Below are positions 5,641 to 12,756 of a stretch of 22,539 nt of DNA, one piece after another. Both the position numbers and the translations under genes were made by a program. The notes beneath the pieces were generated by a model. The model was not told where the DNA came from. It saw only the letters and a program-made list of their open reading frames with translations, and ran no database searches. Positions within the stretch are counted from its first letter, which is position 1, and every line of letters begins with the position of its first letter. This DNA comes from a virus: IMG/VR virus record IMGVR_UViG_3300021960_005415, positions 1-22,539 of that record, one strand, 5' to 3'.

Positions 5641-6963
5641 ATGAGTTATAAAATCATAGACCTACCTGACTTAGGTAGAGCATTTAACGCAACAGACATC
5701 ATGGAGGTGTCTGCAAATGGGCTAGGAAGCTACAAAGTAAATATAGGAGAGTTTACCCTTGGTGGTGAGAACTATATTTTTGTTAACTCTAACGGGACTA
5801 CAACTGAGAATGGTCAGGCTGTAAAGGATGCATACGTGGCTGCTCAGGCAATGACACCAAATGGTGCTGCATTGAGTGCGACAAACCGTGTTGTTATTTT
5901 ACTTGCACCGGGGTTATATAGCTTTGATGAGGCTACCTATGGACCATTTCAGGTTAACACATCATTTATTGACTTTGAGTCAGTGACAGGTGAGCGTGAC
6001 GTTTACTTCTCAAGTATTGATGTTATAAGTTACCCTACACCAATTGACGCTAGATTTAGTGGGATTGACACTACAGTAAATAGTTATTATGCGCACAAAG
6101 CATTTGCTATATGTACATCAGGTACTGTAAATGAGAATATTATAGCCAAAAACTGCAAGGGTGGAACATATTCATTTAGCTGTTTCTCAGCAGGATTTAG
6201 GGGCTTATATGAGGACTGCGAGGCAGAAAGTTTATCATTTGTATCCACAGGAGACACTGTTTTCCCTCCTTTGGGAATTACAGGTTCAGGGCAAATTAAT
6301 ATTGACAACTATGGAACTATAAAAAACTGTATAGCAACAGTTGGCGCGTCATTCTGTAATTCTTACTTGTTTGGTCTACCATCAATAGTTAGAAACTATG
6401 GCACAATTGAAAGTTGTCAGGCTAGTGGCACACGGTCATTCTGTTTTGGGCCATACGACTCTCAAAATTTAGGGACAATTATAAATTGTAAGTCAGCAGG
6501 AAATGCTAGTTTTGTTGATGTTGATTATGATAATATTGGTACAGGTCGCGCTATAAATACAGGGCTTATTGACAACTGTATAATAACATCAGGTGGAGGT
6601 TTTGTTGTGTATAATGGAGTTTTAGCGGGAGCAGCCTCCAATGGCGGAAGTATTTTAAACTGTAAGGCATTTGGAGGTGCATCATTTGTTGTAGACCCTA
6701 CTCCTAGAATTGGAACTAACTCAGGGACCATATCTAACTGCTTTATGTCAATATCAACAGGTTTTTGTGGGGATAGCGGTACTAATAATGGACTTATTAA
6801 TGAGTGTGTATCACAGGCTAATGCTTTCTGTAAAAGTTCACCATCAACAATAAATGGTGATATATTAAGATGTACCTTGCTTGGTGATTCATGGACTACA
6901 GGAGCTACAGGTGGAGGAAGAGTTGTTTTAGGTATTGACTCAACAGGAGTTGTAAACTTTTAA
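5641..6963 (+). CDS. beta-helix tail spike/fibre protein with cysteine ladder
   Basis: A 440-residue protein. The N-terminal about 40 residues (MSYKIIDLPDLGRAFNATDI) look like a virion-attachment or base segment. Residues about 45-130 (NSNGTTTENGQAVKDAYVAA, VVILLAPGLYSFDE) match the beginning of pectate-lyase-like right-handed beta-helices of spike proteins. Residues about 165-420 form at least ten rungs of the pattern NxGxIxNCxxxxGxSF, with one Cys per rung (172, 193, 230, 259, 283, 313, 341, 367, 389, 411) and a second Cys eight or nine residues later in five of them. It is presumably a trimeric host-binding spike. No catalytic residues for polysaccharide cleavage can be assigned by eye. 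It sits in the fibre cluster. Confidence 0.75.
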   Translation: MSYKIIDLPDLGRAFNATDIMEVSANGLGSYKVNIGEFTLGGENYIFVNSNGTTTENGQAVKDAYVAAQAMTPNGAALSATNRVVILLAPGLYSFDEATYGPFQVNTSFIDFESVTGERDVYFSSIDVISYPTPIDARFSGIDTTVNSYYAHKAFAICTSGTVNENIIAKNCKGGTYSFSCFSAGFRGLYEDCEAESLSFVSTGDTVFPPLGITGSGQINIDNYGTIKNCIATVGASFCNSYLFGLPSIVRNYGTIESCQASGTRSFCFGPYDSQNLGTIINCKSAGNASFVDVDYDNIGTGRAINTGLIDNCIITSGGGFVVYNGVLAGAASNGGSILNCKAFGGASFVVDPTPRIGTNSGTISNCFMSISTGFCGDSGTNNGLINECVSQANAFCKSSPSTINGDILRCTLLGDSWTTGATGGGRVVLGIDSTGVVNF

Positions 6964-6965
6964 TT

Positions 6966-7304
6966 ATGAATAAGTATAGAGCAATAAGCGAGACAGAATT
7001 TATTAAGTTGGCTGACGTTCAGATAACAGAGGCTGAGTATGATGTATTTAAGAATGGCACTCAGGAAGAGAGACTTGCATTAAAGGATGACTTAGACTTA
7101 AGATTCTCAAATGTAACAATTGAAGGTGCTGAGTTAGACTTGTTAACTACAGCATATAATAGCTATAAGCCTGAGCTTAAGGATGGAGATGTATATGAGC
7201 TAATCTCATTTGATATTGCTATGGCCGGTGGCATGGAAGATGACAAGATGGGTGCCTACAACTATAAGTTAAATAATCAGATAATTAACGTAATTTTGAA
7301 ATAA
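6966..7304 (+). CDS. hypothetical acidic protein between spike and fibre genes
   Basis: A 112-residue acidic protein (MNKYRAISETEFIKLADVQI). The first about 65 residues are predicted helical (ITEAEYDVFKNGTQEERLAL) and the C-terminus is more strand-like (YNYKLNNQIINVILK). I do not recognise it. It sits 2 nt after the beta-helix spike and 1 nt before the YadA-like fibre, which is where fibre assembly chaperones or adaptor proteins are commonly encoded, but there is no diagnostic motif. Confidence 0.7.
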   Translation: MNKYRAISETEFIKLADVQITEAEYDVFKNGTQEERLALKDDLDLRFSNVTIEGAELDLLTTAYNSYKPELKDGDVYELISFDIAMAGGMEDDKMGAYNYKLNNQIINVILK

Positions 7305-7305
7305 G

Positions 7306-8187
7306 ATGGCGATAGATTTAAACATAACAGGTAATTATTTGCAGAATGGAGTTCCTATTGGAGGATTGCCATCATTTATTGAAACGAATGCTACAAATTC
7401 TACTGTTTGGAATAATGGAAAAGGAGATGTTGCTACCAATACATCATTTGGAGAGTTCTCACTAAATGCAATGTCTACCGGCAACAATAATACTGCTTTT
7501 GGTCGATATTCTTTAGCCTCAAATACATCATCAAATGATAATACTGCCTTTGGGCATGAGGCTTTAAGGTATGGAGTTAATCCGCAACAAAACACAGCTG
7601 TTGGTAATTATGCTTTGCAATCATCTCGTGGCACAGCCAATACAGCAGTTGGAATGTGGGCAGGTATAGGAATATCAAGTGGAAGCTATAATACAGTTAT
7701 AGGTAGATTTGCAGCACGAAGCATAGGCACTATTAGTAATATAACTGCGATTGGTTCTAATGCTTTAGAAAATCTTTCTACGGGTTTAGCTAATACAGCT
7801 GTTGGTTACTATGCATTAAATACTCAAACAACAGGTGCACAAAATACAGCACTTGGATTTTCAGCGGGTTACGGAGGTACCACAGGAAGTGGAAATGTTT
7901 TTATTGGACAAAACGCAATACCAAACGGCTCAGGTACAGGTTCAGGTGTCGCTATTGGTAACTATGCAAGAGTGGACTCATATGGTATTGCAATTGGTGC
8001 AAATGCAAACAATTCATATCTTTATTCATGTGTTATTGGATATGGAGCAACTGCTACTGCAAATAATCAATTTGTTGTAGGCTCTACTTCAGCAAACTAT
8101 GGTTCAGTTACAACGGAATCTAACTCATCAAGCAAAGTATGGAACGTAATAATTAACGGAGTAGCACAAAAAATCTTATTAGCATAA
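7306..8187 (+). CDS. YadA-like head-repeat tail fibre/adhesin
   Basis: A 293-residue low-charge protein. Residues about 45-205 carry a regular repeat NTAxGxxAL spaced almost exactly 17 residues (motifs at 45, 62, 79, 96, 112, 129, 146, 163, 180, 197). This passes into shorter YadA-head-like turns GVAIGNYA, GIAIGANA and CVIGYGA (214-248). Such repeats build left-handed beta-rolls in trimeric autotransporter heads and in some phage fibres. A short N-terminal segment (MAIDLNITGNYLQNGVPIGG) probably anchors it and the C-terminus ends KVWNVIINGVAQKILLA. There is no signal peptide or membrane anchor, so it is a virion fibre rather than a bacterial adhesin. The next gene starts on its last nucleotide. 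Confidence 0.8.
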   Translation: MAIDLNITGNYLQNGVPIGGLPSFIETNATNSTVWNNGKGDVATNTSFGEFSLNAMSTGNNNTAFGRYSLASNTSSNDNTAFGHEALRYGVNPQQNTAVGNYALQSSRGTANTAVGMWAGIGISSGSYNTVIGRFAARSIGTISNITAIGSNALENLSTGLANTAVGYYALNTQTTGAQNTALGFSAGYGGTTGSGNVFIGQNAIPNGSGTGSGVAIGNYARVDSYGIAIGANANNSYLYSCVIGYGATATANNQFVVGSTSANYGSVTTESNSSSKVWNVIINGVAQKILLA

Positions 8188-8435
8188 TGGAACAGTATAT
8201 ACCAACATCAGAAGAATTAGCACAGCATATAAGTGCTGCGTTTGATAGCGTTGATTTAATCAATGAGTTAGTAGTTAAACCTCAGCAAGAGGATGGAGAT
8301 GCAGAAACTATGGACAGAAATGTAGAGCATCTTAAAATAATGATGGCTTATGATTGGTTCGCATCTGCATTAACAGAAGAACAGGCAAATCAAATAAATG
8401 CAATAATTAAAATAGACGGAATAATCAATGAGTAA
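8187..8435 (+). CDS. small acidic phage protein downstream of fibre
   Basis: An 82-residue acidic protein, mostly helical (MEQYIPTSEELAQHISAAFD). The segment AETMDRNVEHLKIMMAYDWFASALTEEQ resembles short proteins often found after fibre genes in phages, with no assigned role. It overlaps the fibre gene by 1 nt and the next small ORF by 8 nt, implying co-translation with the fibre. A fibre chaperone function is possible but not shown. Confidence 0.7.
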   Translation: MEQYIPTSEELAQHISAAFDSVDLINELVVKPQQEDGDAETMDRNVEHLKIMMAYDWFASALTEEQANQINAIIKIDGIINE

Positions 8436-8577
8436 GGAAGAAGCAATTAAGACATTAATTCAGGCTTTAGAGGCATCTGCTAAGGCAGGTGTATTTACTC
8501 TATCTGATTCTGTAAATATTGTGAACGCAATCAATAAGGTTACTGAACTAGTTGAGATAGTACCAAGCGAGGAATAA
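8428..8577 (+). CDS. small helical hypothetical protein (49 aa)
   Basis: A 49-residue ORF (MSKEEAIKTLIQALEASAKA...LVEIVPSEE) that overlaps the previous gene by 8 nt and shares one base with the next start (TAATG). It appears all-helical and amphipathic. The tight start/stop linkage on both sides is the main sign that it is real. I do not recognise the family and can offer no function. Confidence 0.6.
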   Translation: MSKEEAIKTLIQALEASAKAGVFTLSDSVNIVNAINKVTELVEIVPSEE

Positions 8578-8714
8578 TGGCAAAGGTAAAAGATTCTTCA
8601 GGGTTCATATCTAAACCGAAACGGAAACGTCCGGGTGTTCATGCTAAAAGCAAAACAAGCAAACTCAAAACAAGTAAGAACTATGTAAAGAAGTACAAAT
8701 CACAAGGTAAATGA
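8577..8714 (+). CDS. tiny very basic phage protein (45 aa)
   Basis: A 45-residue protein with about 17 Lys/Arg: FISKPKRKRPGVHAKSKTSK, then a basic helix ending YVKKYKSQGK. The motif KRPGVHAKxKTSKLKxSKNY is one I have seen in very short phage proteins of unknown function. The composition suggests nucleic-acid binding or charge neutralisation in the virion (inference). It starts on the final base of the preceding gene and overlaps the next start by 4 nt. Confidence 0.65.
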   Translation: MAKVKDSSGFISKPKRKRPGVHAKSKTSKLKTSKNYVKKYKSQGK

Positions 8715-8977
8715 CACTCACGATGACTGATATATGGACATTAATTTTAGGCTCAATTGTAGCCATAATAGGTTATTTTTTAAAAATGGTTCACAATGAT
8801 GTCCGAAGTAATACTGAAGGTATGGGGAAGCTCAAGGGAAAGATTGAGCTCGTTGAACAAGAATCAAGACTCAAATATCAGGCCATACAGGAGCAGACTC
8901 AGCTTGAAATAAAGAACTTGGCAAGAAGTGTTCATGAGTTGTCAGAAGCAGTTAAAGAGCTAATTATTAATAGATAA
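8711..8977 (+). CDS. small membrane protein with coiled coil, possible lysis accessory
   Basis: An 88-residue protein with one N-terminal membrane helix (residues about 7-26, IWTLILGSIVAIIGYFLKMV) followed by a charged helix or coiled coil to the C-terminus (VEQESRLKYQAIQEQTQLEI). There is no cleavable signal or lipobox. The start could be M1 or M5. Immediately downstream lie a holin-like gene and the endolysin, so it belongs to the lysis cassette and may be a holin, antiholin or inner-membrane spanin-like component. Topology alone does not separate these. Confidence 0.65.
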   Translation: MTLTMTDIWTLILGSIVAIIGYFLKMVHNDVRSNTEGMGKLKGKIELVEQESRLKYQAIQEQTQLEIKNLARSVHELSEAVKELIINR

Positions 8978-9002
8978 GCATACAATTAGAAAAATATTTC
9001 AT

Positions 9003-9010
9003 TACATTTA
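9003..9010 (+). promoter_or_regulatory. weak promoter-like element before the holin gene
   Basis: TACATTTA differs from TAnnTTTG in the last base. It is 14 nt before the ATG at 9025, within the 47-nt gap ahead of the lysis genes. Confidence 0.25.
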
Positions 9011-9024
9011 CAAAAAAAATAATT

Positions 9025-9249
9025 ATGAAAAAGTTTATCCAAGAAATTTTACAAGATGAAAATGGAATATATTCATCAAAAAGATTTACAGGAATACTAT
9101 GTATCCTTTCATTGATAACATCACTATTATTAAATACATTTACACATGGTGATATTAAACCTTCTGACACATTGGTTAATGCTGTAGCATTATTCTCATT
9201 TGGGGCTCTAGGTCTTACGTCACTAGATAAATGGAGTAAGAGAAGATGA
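9025..9249 (+). CDS. putative holin
   Basis: A 74-residue protein with an N-terminal charged segment (MKKFIQEILQDENGIYSSKR), a first hydrophobic helix at about 22-40 (TGILCILSLITSLLLNTF), a short polar loop, a second helix at about 50-66 (LVNAVALFSFGALGLTS) and a basic tail KWSKRR. Two membrane segments, small size, a positively charged end and immediate linkage to the endolysin (4-nt overlap) fit a class II-type holin that would permeabilise the inner membrane and let the signal-less amidase out. The assignment is by topology and context; no holin has a diagnostic active site. Confidence 0.75.
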   Translation: MKKFIQEILQDENGIYSSKRFTGILCILSLITSLLLNTFTHGDIKPSDTLVNAVALFSFGALGLTSLDKWSKRR

Positions 9250-9902
9250 AACTCAAGGATATGAATATCAAGCAGGTTGATTTTCCTGCTACTCAATATT
9301 TTAAACAAGAGGCACAAAAAAAACAAATCTATCTTCATCACACAGCAGGGGGAGGTGATGCTGAGCGCGTATTTAGGCATTGGGCATCAAGCAGAGAGCG
9401 AATAGCAACTTGTGTTACTGTTGGAGCTGATGGGTTGATAGCTCAAGGATTTAGCTCAAAATATTGGGCATGGCACTTAGGTGTTAGTCAGAAAGAATTT
9501 TCTAGACAAGGTATACCATACCAAAATCTTAATAAGTCATCTATAGGAATTGAGATTTGTAATTTTGGATATCTGAAAGAAAAGAATGGTAAGTTTGTAA
9601 ACTACGTAGGGCGTGAAATTCCTATGAAAAATGTTACAAAGCTCGATGAGCCATTTAAAGGATTCTCATTTTGGCAGTCATACACAAAGGAGCAGATTGA
9701 GTCAGTACGACAATTATTATTATATTGGAACGAAGTATATGGAATACCATTGGACTATAATGAAGATATATGGGGTCTCTCAAAACGAGCTTTGGCAGGT
9801 GAGCCCGGGGTGTTCACACACAACTCAGTTAGAAAAGACAAAAGTGATGTATATCCTCATCCCGAACTAATTGAAATGCTAAAGTCATGCGCAACAAAAT
9901 AG
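9246..9902 (+). CDS. endolysin, N-acetylmuramoyl-L-alanine amidase (Amidase_2)
   Basis: A 218-residue peptidoglycan amidase expected to cut the MurNAc-L-Ala bond. The Amidase_2/T7-lysozyme fold is visible: IYLHHTAGGG (28-37) with a Zn-ligand His (H31 or H32), ADGLIAQGF, YWAWHLG (73-79), SSIGIEICNFG (98-108) and the closing motif FTHNSVRKDKSDVYPHPEL (190-208). H192 and D201 are the probable second and third zinc ligands, Asp standing where T7 lysozyme has Cys. There is no signal peptide, so release depends on the holin encoded just upstream (ATGA overlap). No separate cell-wall-binding domain is seen, as usual for phages of Gram-negative hosts. Confidence 0.93.
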   Translation: MKLKDMNIKQVDFPATQYFKQEAQKKQIYLHHTAGGGDAERVFRHWASSRERIATCVTVGADGLIAQGFSSKYWAWHLGVSQKEFSRQGIPYQNLNKSSIGIEICNFGYLKEKNGKFVNYVGREIPMKNVTKLDEPFKGFSFWQSYTKEQIESVRQLLLYWNEVYGIPLDYNEDIWGLSKRALAGEPGVFTHNSVRKDKSDVYPHPELIEMLKSCATK

Positions 9903-10171
9903 CAGGAACAAAGACAGGTAAATCACGTAGTGCTAAGTACTATCAAACACATCCTGATGCGCGTGCTAAGAAGGGAGAGTATGATACAGAATATCACTCT
10001 ACCGAGGAGCGAAAAAAGTATAGGTCAAACCTAAATAAAAAAAATCGAGAGAAAGGGACATATGGCAATGGAGATAAGAAGGATGTTGCCCATAAGTCTA
10101 AGACAAAGACTCGTATGCAGGCTCAGTCATCGAACAGGGCTGATAAGAAAAATAACTTTTTCAAAAAATGA
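9887..10171 (+). CDS. small basic phage protein within the lysis cassette
   Basis: A 94-residue very basic, polar protein: GTKTGKSRSAKYYQTHPDAR, then ARAKKGEYDTEYHSTEERKK and YRSNLNKKNREKGTYGNGDK. This block (KTGKSRSAKYY...ARAKK..YDTxYHSTxERKKYRxxLNKxNRxKGTYGNGD) looks like a family found widely in phages and without known function. No membrane segment or catalytic motif is visible, so despite its location between endolysin and spanin-like genes I do not infer a lysis role; DNA binding or a virion role is possible. It overlaps the endolysin by 16 nt and the next gene by 4 nt. Confidence 0.75.
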   Translation: MRNKIAGTKTGKSRSAKYYQTHPDARAKKGEYDTEYHSTEERKKYRSNLNKKNREKGTYGNGDKKDVAHKSKTKTRMQAQSSNRADKKNNFFKK

Positions 10172-10665
10172 AAAAAACTTCTGCTATACTTATAATCATT
10201 ATATCTCTTTTTGCGATATCATGCTCTGTTGATTATCACTTAAATAAAGCAATCAAAAAAGGTTATTCGTGTGACACTGTATCAGACACAATTACAATAA
10301 CCTCTGTAGACTCAATTCCATTCATTGTAAGAGATTCAATAGTGTGGGAGAAGATAATTACCAAGAAAGATACTATAATCGCTTACAAGACATCCTACGT
10401 GCCTAAAACACGATATGAGATACGTTTTGATAACAAGAGATTTGCTGACAGCTTAAAGGCTATTAGGAAGATGTATGAGATTCAAATTAAAATGAATCGA
10501 GATAGCTCAAGCACAGCTATTAAAATTGAAAAGCAGAAAACAAAGCAAATAAAATACGAAAATAAGAAGGGATTTAATCTATTCATTATTGGCGTGCTTA
10601 CAGGTATAATTCTAACTCTAATCTCAAAATATGCAATTAATCAAGCACTCAAAAAATTTACATGA
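10168..10665 (+). CDS. predicted single-molecule spanin-like lipoprotein
   Basis: A 165-residue protein with a lipoprotein-type signal at the N-terminus (basic MKK, hydrophobic core to residue 18, then Cys19 in FAISCS) and a transmembrane helix near the C-terminus (about 136-156, FNLFIIGVLTGIILTLISKY). Between them lie a Thr/Ile/Asp-rich, strand-forming region (about 36-90) and a charged helical region (about 91-134). An outer-membrane lipid anchor plus an inner-membrane C-terminal helix is the architecture of unimolecular spanins such as T1 gp11, which fuse inner and outer membranes at lysis. The lipobox is weak at -3 (Ala). Position after holin and amidase supports the idea; it remains a prediction. 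Confidence 0.65.
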   Translation: MKKTSAILIIIISLFAISCSVDYHLNKAIKKGYSCDTVSDTITITSVDSIPFIVRDSIVWEKIITKKDTIIAYKTSYVPKTRYEIRFDNKRFADSLKAIRKMYEIQIKMNRDSSSTAIKIEKQKTKQIKYENKKGFNLFIIGVLTGIILTLISKYAINQALKKFT

Positions 10666-11503
10666 AATAATCGTACCAACAGATGACTTTCAGATAGCAA
10701 TGCTATCAGATATCCATTGGGATAATCCAAAATGCGATTGGGATATATTAAAAAGCCACCTAGACTATTTCAAAAAGAACAATATACCCGTAATGATAAA
10801 TGGTGATATGTTCTGTTTGATGCAGGGTCGTGGCGATAATCGTAGAAACAAGTCTGACATCAGGCCCGAGCATAATAACTTTAGGTACCTTGACTCAATA
10901 GTTGAGACTGCAGTTGAGTGGTGGGCACCCTATGCTGACATACTTACGGTAATTGGTTATGGAAACCACGAGACAGGTGTTATTAAGTGGCAGGAGACTG
11001 ACATACTTCAGAGATTTGTTGACCTACTAAACTTAAAGTGTGGCACAAATGTTCAGGTAGGTGGATATGGTGGTTGGTTAGTAATTAAGGTTGGAACGCG
11101 AGTATTATCTACCTATAAAGTAAAATACTTTCATGGCTCGGGAGGCGGTGGAATTGTTACGCGTGGAGCTATCAATCTTACTCGCGCATTAGAAATGTAT
11201 GAAGACTTTGATGTATTCACGATGGGTCACATCCATGAGAACGCTTCACGTAATGATGTTAGAGATATGATTCAGCATCATCCAACTGCAGGATATCAAT
11301 TAAAGCAACGTCAGATACATCTGATGCTTACAGGAACATATAAAGAAGAGTATGAGGATGGGCATCATGGTTGGCACGTAGAGAGAGGTGCTCCTCCAAA
11401 ACCAATAGGTGGTAGAATACTTAGATTAAAGAATATAAGAGTCATAAAAGATGGTTCTGATAAAACTGAAAAGAGCATTGACTCGACAAAAATAATTATC
11501 TAA
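10631..11503 (+). CDS. calcineurin-like metallophosphoesterase
   Basis: A 290-residue protein with the complete metallophosphoesterase ligand set: SDIHWDN (D27, H29), NGDMF (D59), YGNHETG (N112, H113), YFHGSGGGG (H168) and MGHIHEN (H200, H202). These bind two metals and hydrolyse phosphomonoesters or phosphodiesters, including nucleic acids in Mre11/SbcD-type relatives. The substrate here is unknown. The first 22 residues before the catalytic core are probably real; the ATG at 10631 overlaps the spanin-like gene by 35 nt. It sits between the lysis and fibre genes and is the last gene before a new promoter, so it could act on DNA during packaging or on host molecules (both inference). Confidence 0.88.
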   Translation: MQLIKHSKNLHEIIVPTDDFQIAMLSDIHWDNPKCDWDILKSHLDYFKKNNIPVMINGDMFCLMQGRGDNRRNKSDIRPEHNNFRYLDSIVETAVEWWAPYADILTVIGYGNHETGVIKWQETDILQRFVDLLNLKCGTNVQVGGYGGWLVIKVGTRVLSTYKVKYFHGSGGGGIVTRGAINLTRALEMYEDFDVFTMGHIHENASRNDVRDMIQHHPTAGYQLKQRQIHLMLTGTYKEEYEDGHHGWHVERGAPPKPIGGRILRLKNIRVIKDGSDKTEKSIDSTKIII

Positions 11504-11510
11504 TAAATTG

Positions 11511-11518
11511 TATCTTTG
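11511..11518 (+). promoter_or_regulatory. promoter element before the 11540 unit
   Basis: TATCTTTG, 21 nt before the ATG at 11540. The following leader (GTAAAAATTAAAT...) is nearly the same as the leader after the promoter at 18254. Confidence 0.7.
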
Positions 11519-11539
11519 TAAAAATTAAATTAAATTGAA

Positions 11540-11767
11540 ATGGGAAATTTTTTAAGTAAAGAAGAATTAGACGTAATTCAAGGTATGCAGGGTGAATTTA
11601 CTAATTTAAAAATTCAACTCGCTGACATTGACTTACAGAAACATAGCTTATTGAAGCATATTGATATGCTTAGGGCTCAGTTTCAAAAACATGAAAAAGC
11701 ATTAATTGACAAGTACGGTGAGGATGCTGTGATTAATATGCAAACCGGAGAGGTCACAAAAAAATAA
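11540..11767 (+). CDS. small coiled-coil phage protein (75 aa)
   Basis: A 75-residue helical protein. LSKEELDVIQGMQGEFTNLK, IQLADIDLQKHSLLKHIDML and RAQFQKHEKALIDKYGEDAV show a heptad-like hydrophobic pattern over residues about 8-58, followed by a short tail NMQTGEVTKK. I believe it resembles a small coiled-coil protein frequent in Bacteroidota phages, of unknown role. It is first in a unit behind its own TATCTTTG promoter and precedes a fibre-like gene by 3 nt, so it might serve fibre or head assembly. Confidence 0.75.
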   Translation: MGNFLSKEELDVIQGMQGEFTNLKIQLADIDLQKHSLLKHIDMLRAQFQKHEKALIDKYGEDAVINMQTGEVTKK

Positions 11768-11770
11768 AAA

Positions 11771-12523
11771 ATGGGAAAAATTAGCACATATGCAACTGAT
11801 GCAACACCTAACTTAAGTGATAAGTTAATAGGCACTGATGTAGATAACCTAGATGCAACCAAAAACTTTACAATTGCTCAAGTTTTAGATTTAGCTAATC
11901 TAGGTGATTATGTTCCATATGTAGGTGCAACTACTGACGTTGACTTAGGTGCTAATAATATTACTGCTAACTCAATTATTAAGTTAGGCGGTACATCTTC
12001 TCAGTTCTTGAAGGCTGACGGTTCTGTAGATTCAAATACATATCTAACATCTAGCAGTATTCAGTTTACTCAGGTACTAAATGGTTCGTCTACAGTTGAC
12101 CAAATCCCCGGTGGATTAGATTCAGCTATTATTGCTTCATTTGGTCCCGCTCAATCTAATGCTGTACTTTCACTAGATAGCGGTGGTAAGGTATCATTCC
12201 TTCAGGCAGGCTCATATGTTATAAATGGATATGGGTCTGTTGAACGTCAAGGTTCTTCAGGTGGGGTGGCAGTATTTTTATTTAGAGGTATGCTCAATGG
12301 TGTTCAAGTAACTGAAACAAAAGCGTTCCATCTCGATACAACAGGTATAAGCATACCATATGAAGTAACCATACCATTTGAAGCTAATGTTGGTGATATA
12401 TTTTGGTTTGAGGTTATGCGTGACTCGTCAGGTGTAGACGCAGGAGGATTATATACCCATACGAACTTAGGTGGATGGAGTGCTGTGCCATCTACTCAGA
12501 TTCAGATTTGGAAATTAATTTAA
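11771..12523 (+). CDS. tail fibre-like / receptor-binding structural protein (250 aa)
   Basis: A 250-residue protein. The N-terminus (MGKISTYATDATPNLSDKLI, GTDVDNLDATKNFTIAQVLD) is a segment I associate with the virion-proximal part of phage fibres. Next comes GDYVPYVGATTDVDLGANNI (45-64) and SSQFLKADGSVDSNTYLTSS (76-95), motifs repeated in many fibre shafts. The C-terminal about 150 residues are beta-rich and compact (VFLFRGMLNGVQVTETKAFH, YEVTIPFEANVGDIFWFEVM) and look like a jelly-roll head domain of C1q/TNF or collagen-like fibre type. This suggests a receptor-binding tip. Fold assignments are by eye only. Confidence 0.7.
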   Translation: MGKISTYATDATPNLSDKLIGTDVDNLDATKNFTIAQVLDLANLGDYVPYVGATTDVDLGANNITANSIIKLGGTSSQFLKADGSVDSNTYLTSSSIQFTQVLNGSSTVDQIPGGLDSAIIASFGPAQSNAVLSLDSGGKVSFLQAGSYVINGYGSVERQGSSGGVAVFLFRGMLNGVQVTETKAFHLDTTGISIPYEVTIPFEANVGDIFWFEVMRDSSGVDAGGLYTHTNLGGWSAVPSTQIQIWKLI

Positions 12524-12528
12524 ATTAA

Positions 12529-12756
12529 ATGGAAATCAGGAAGATATCGGTTGGTCCTGACTATAAGGGCGGAGCGATGCATTACATTGTTGGTCAGAAA
12601 GTATTAGGTGATACACAAGAGATTCACCTTATCAAGTACGATGACCATAAGCAATCAATAAAGATTTATATTGCCAATGAAAAGAATGAGGTTGTAATTT
12701 GGAAAGAGTTCAACAATACCATTCCTGTAGCCATTGAGTACAATATAAATATCTAA
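12529..12756 (+). CDS. small conserved phage protein (75 aa)
   Basis: A 75-residue protein (MEIRKISVGPDYKGGAMHYI...). The pattern RKISVGPDYKxG.MHYxVGQxVLG, IHLIKYD, IKIYIANE and VIWKEFNNTIPVAIEYNINI looks like a small conserved protein of Bacteroidota phages. It should be a single beta-sheet domain. There is no catalytic motif. It starts 5 nt after the fibre-like gene and shares one base with the next start (TAATG). Function unknown. Confidence 0.75.
   Translation: MEIRKISVGPDYKGGAMHYIVGQKVLGDTQEIHLIKYDDHKQSIKIYIANEKNEVVIWKEFNNTIPVAIEYNINI

Noticed and set aside
7835-8080. 81-aa + strand ORF inside the YadA-like fibre
   Set aside because: A frame-shifted reading of the repeat region, with low-complexity Gln/Val content produced by the repeats.
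8967-9380. 137-aa minus-strand ORF across the holin and endolysin genes
   Set aside because: It lies opposite two well supported genes and its hydrophobic stretches mirror their codons.
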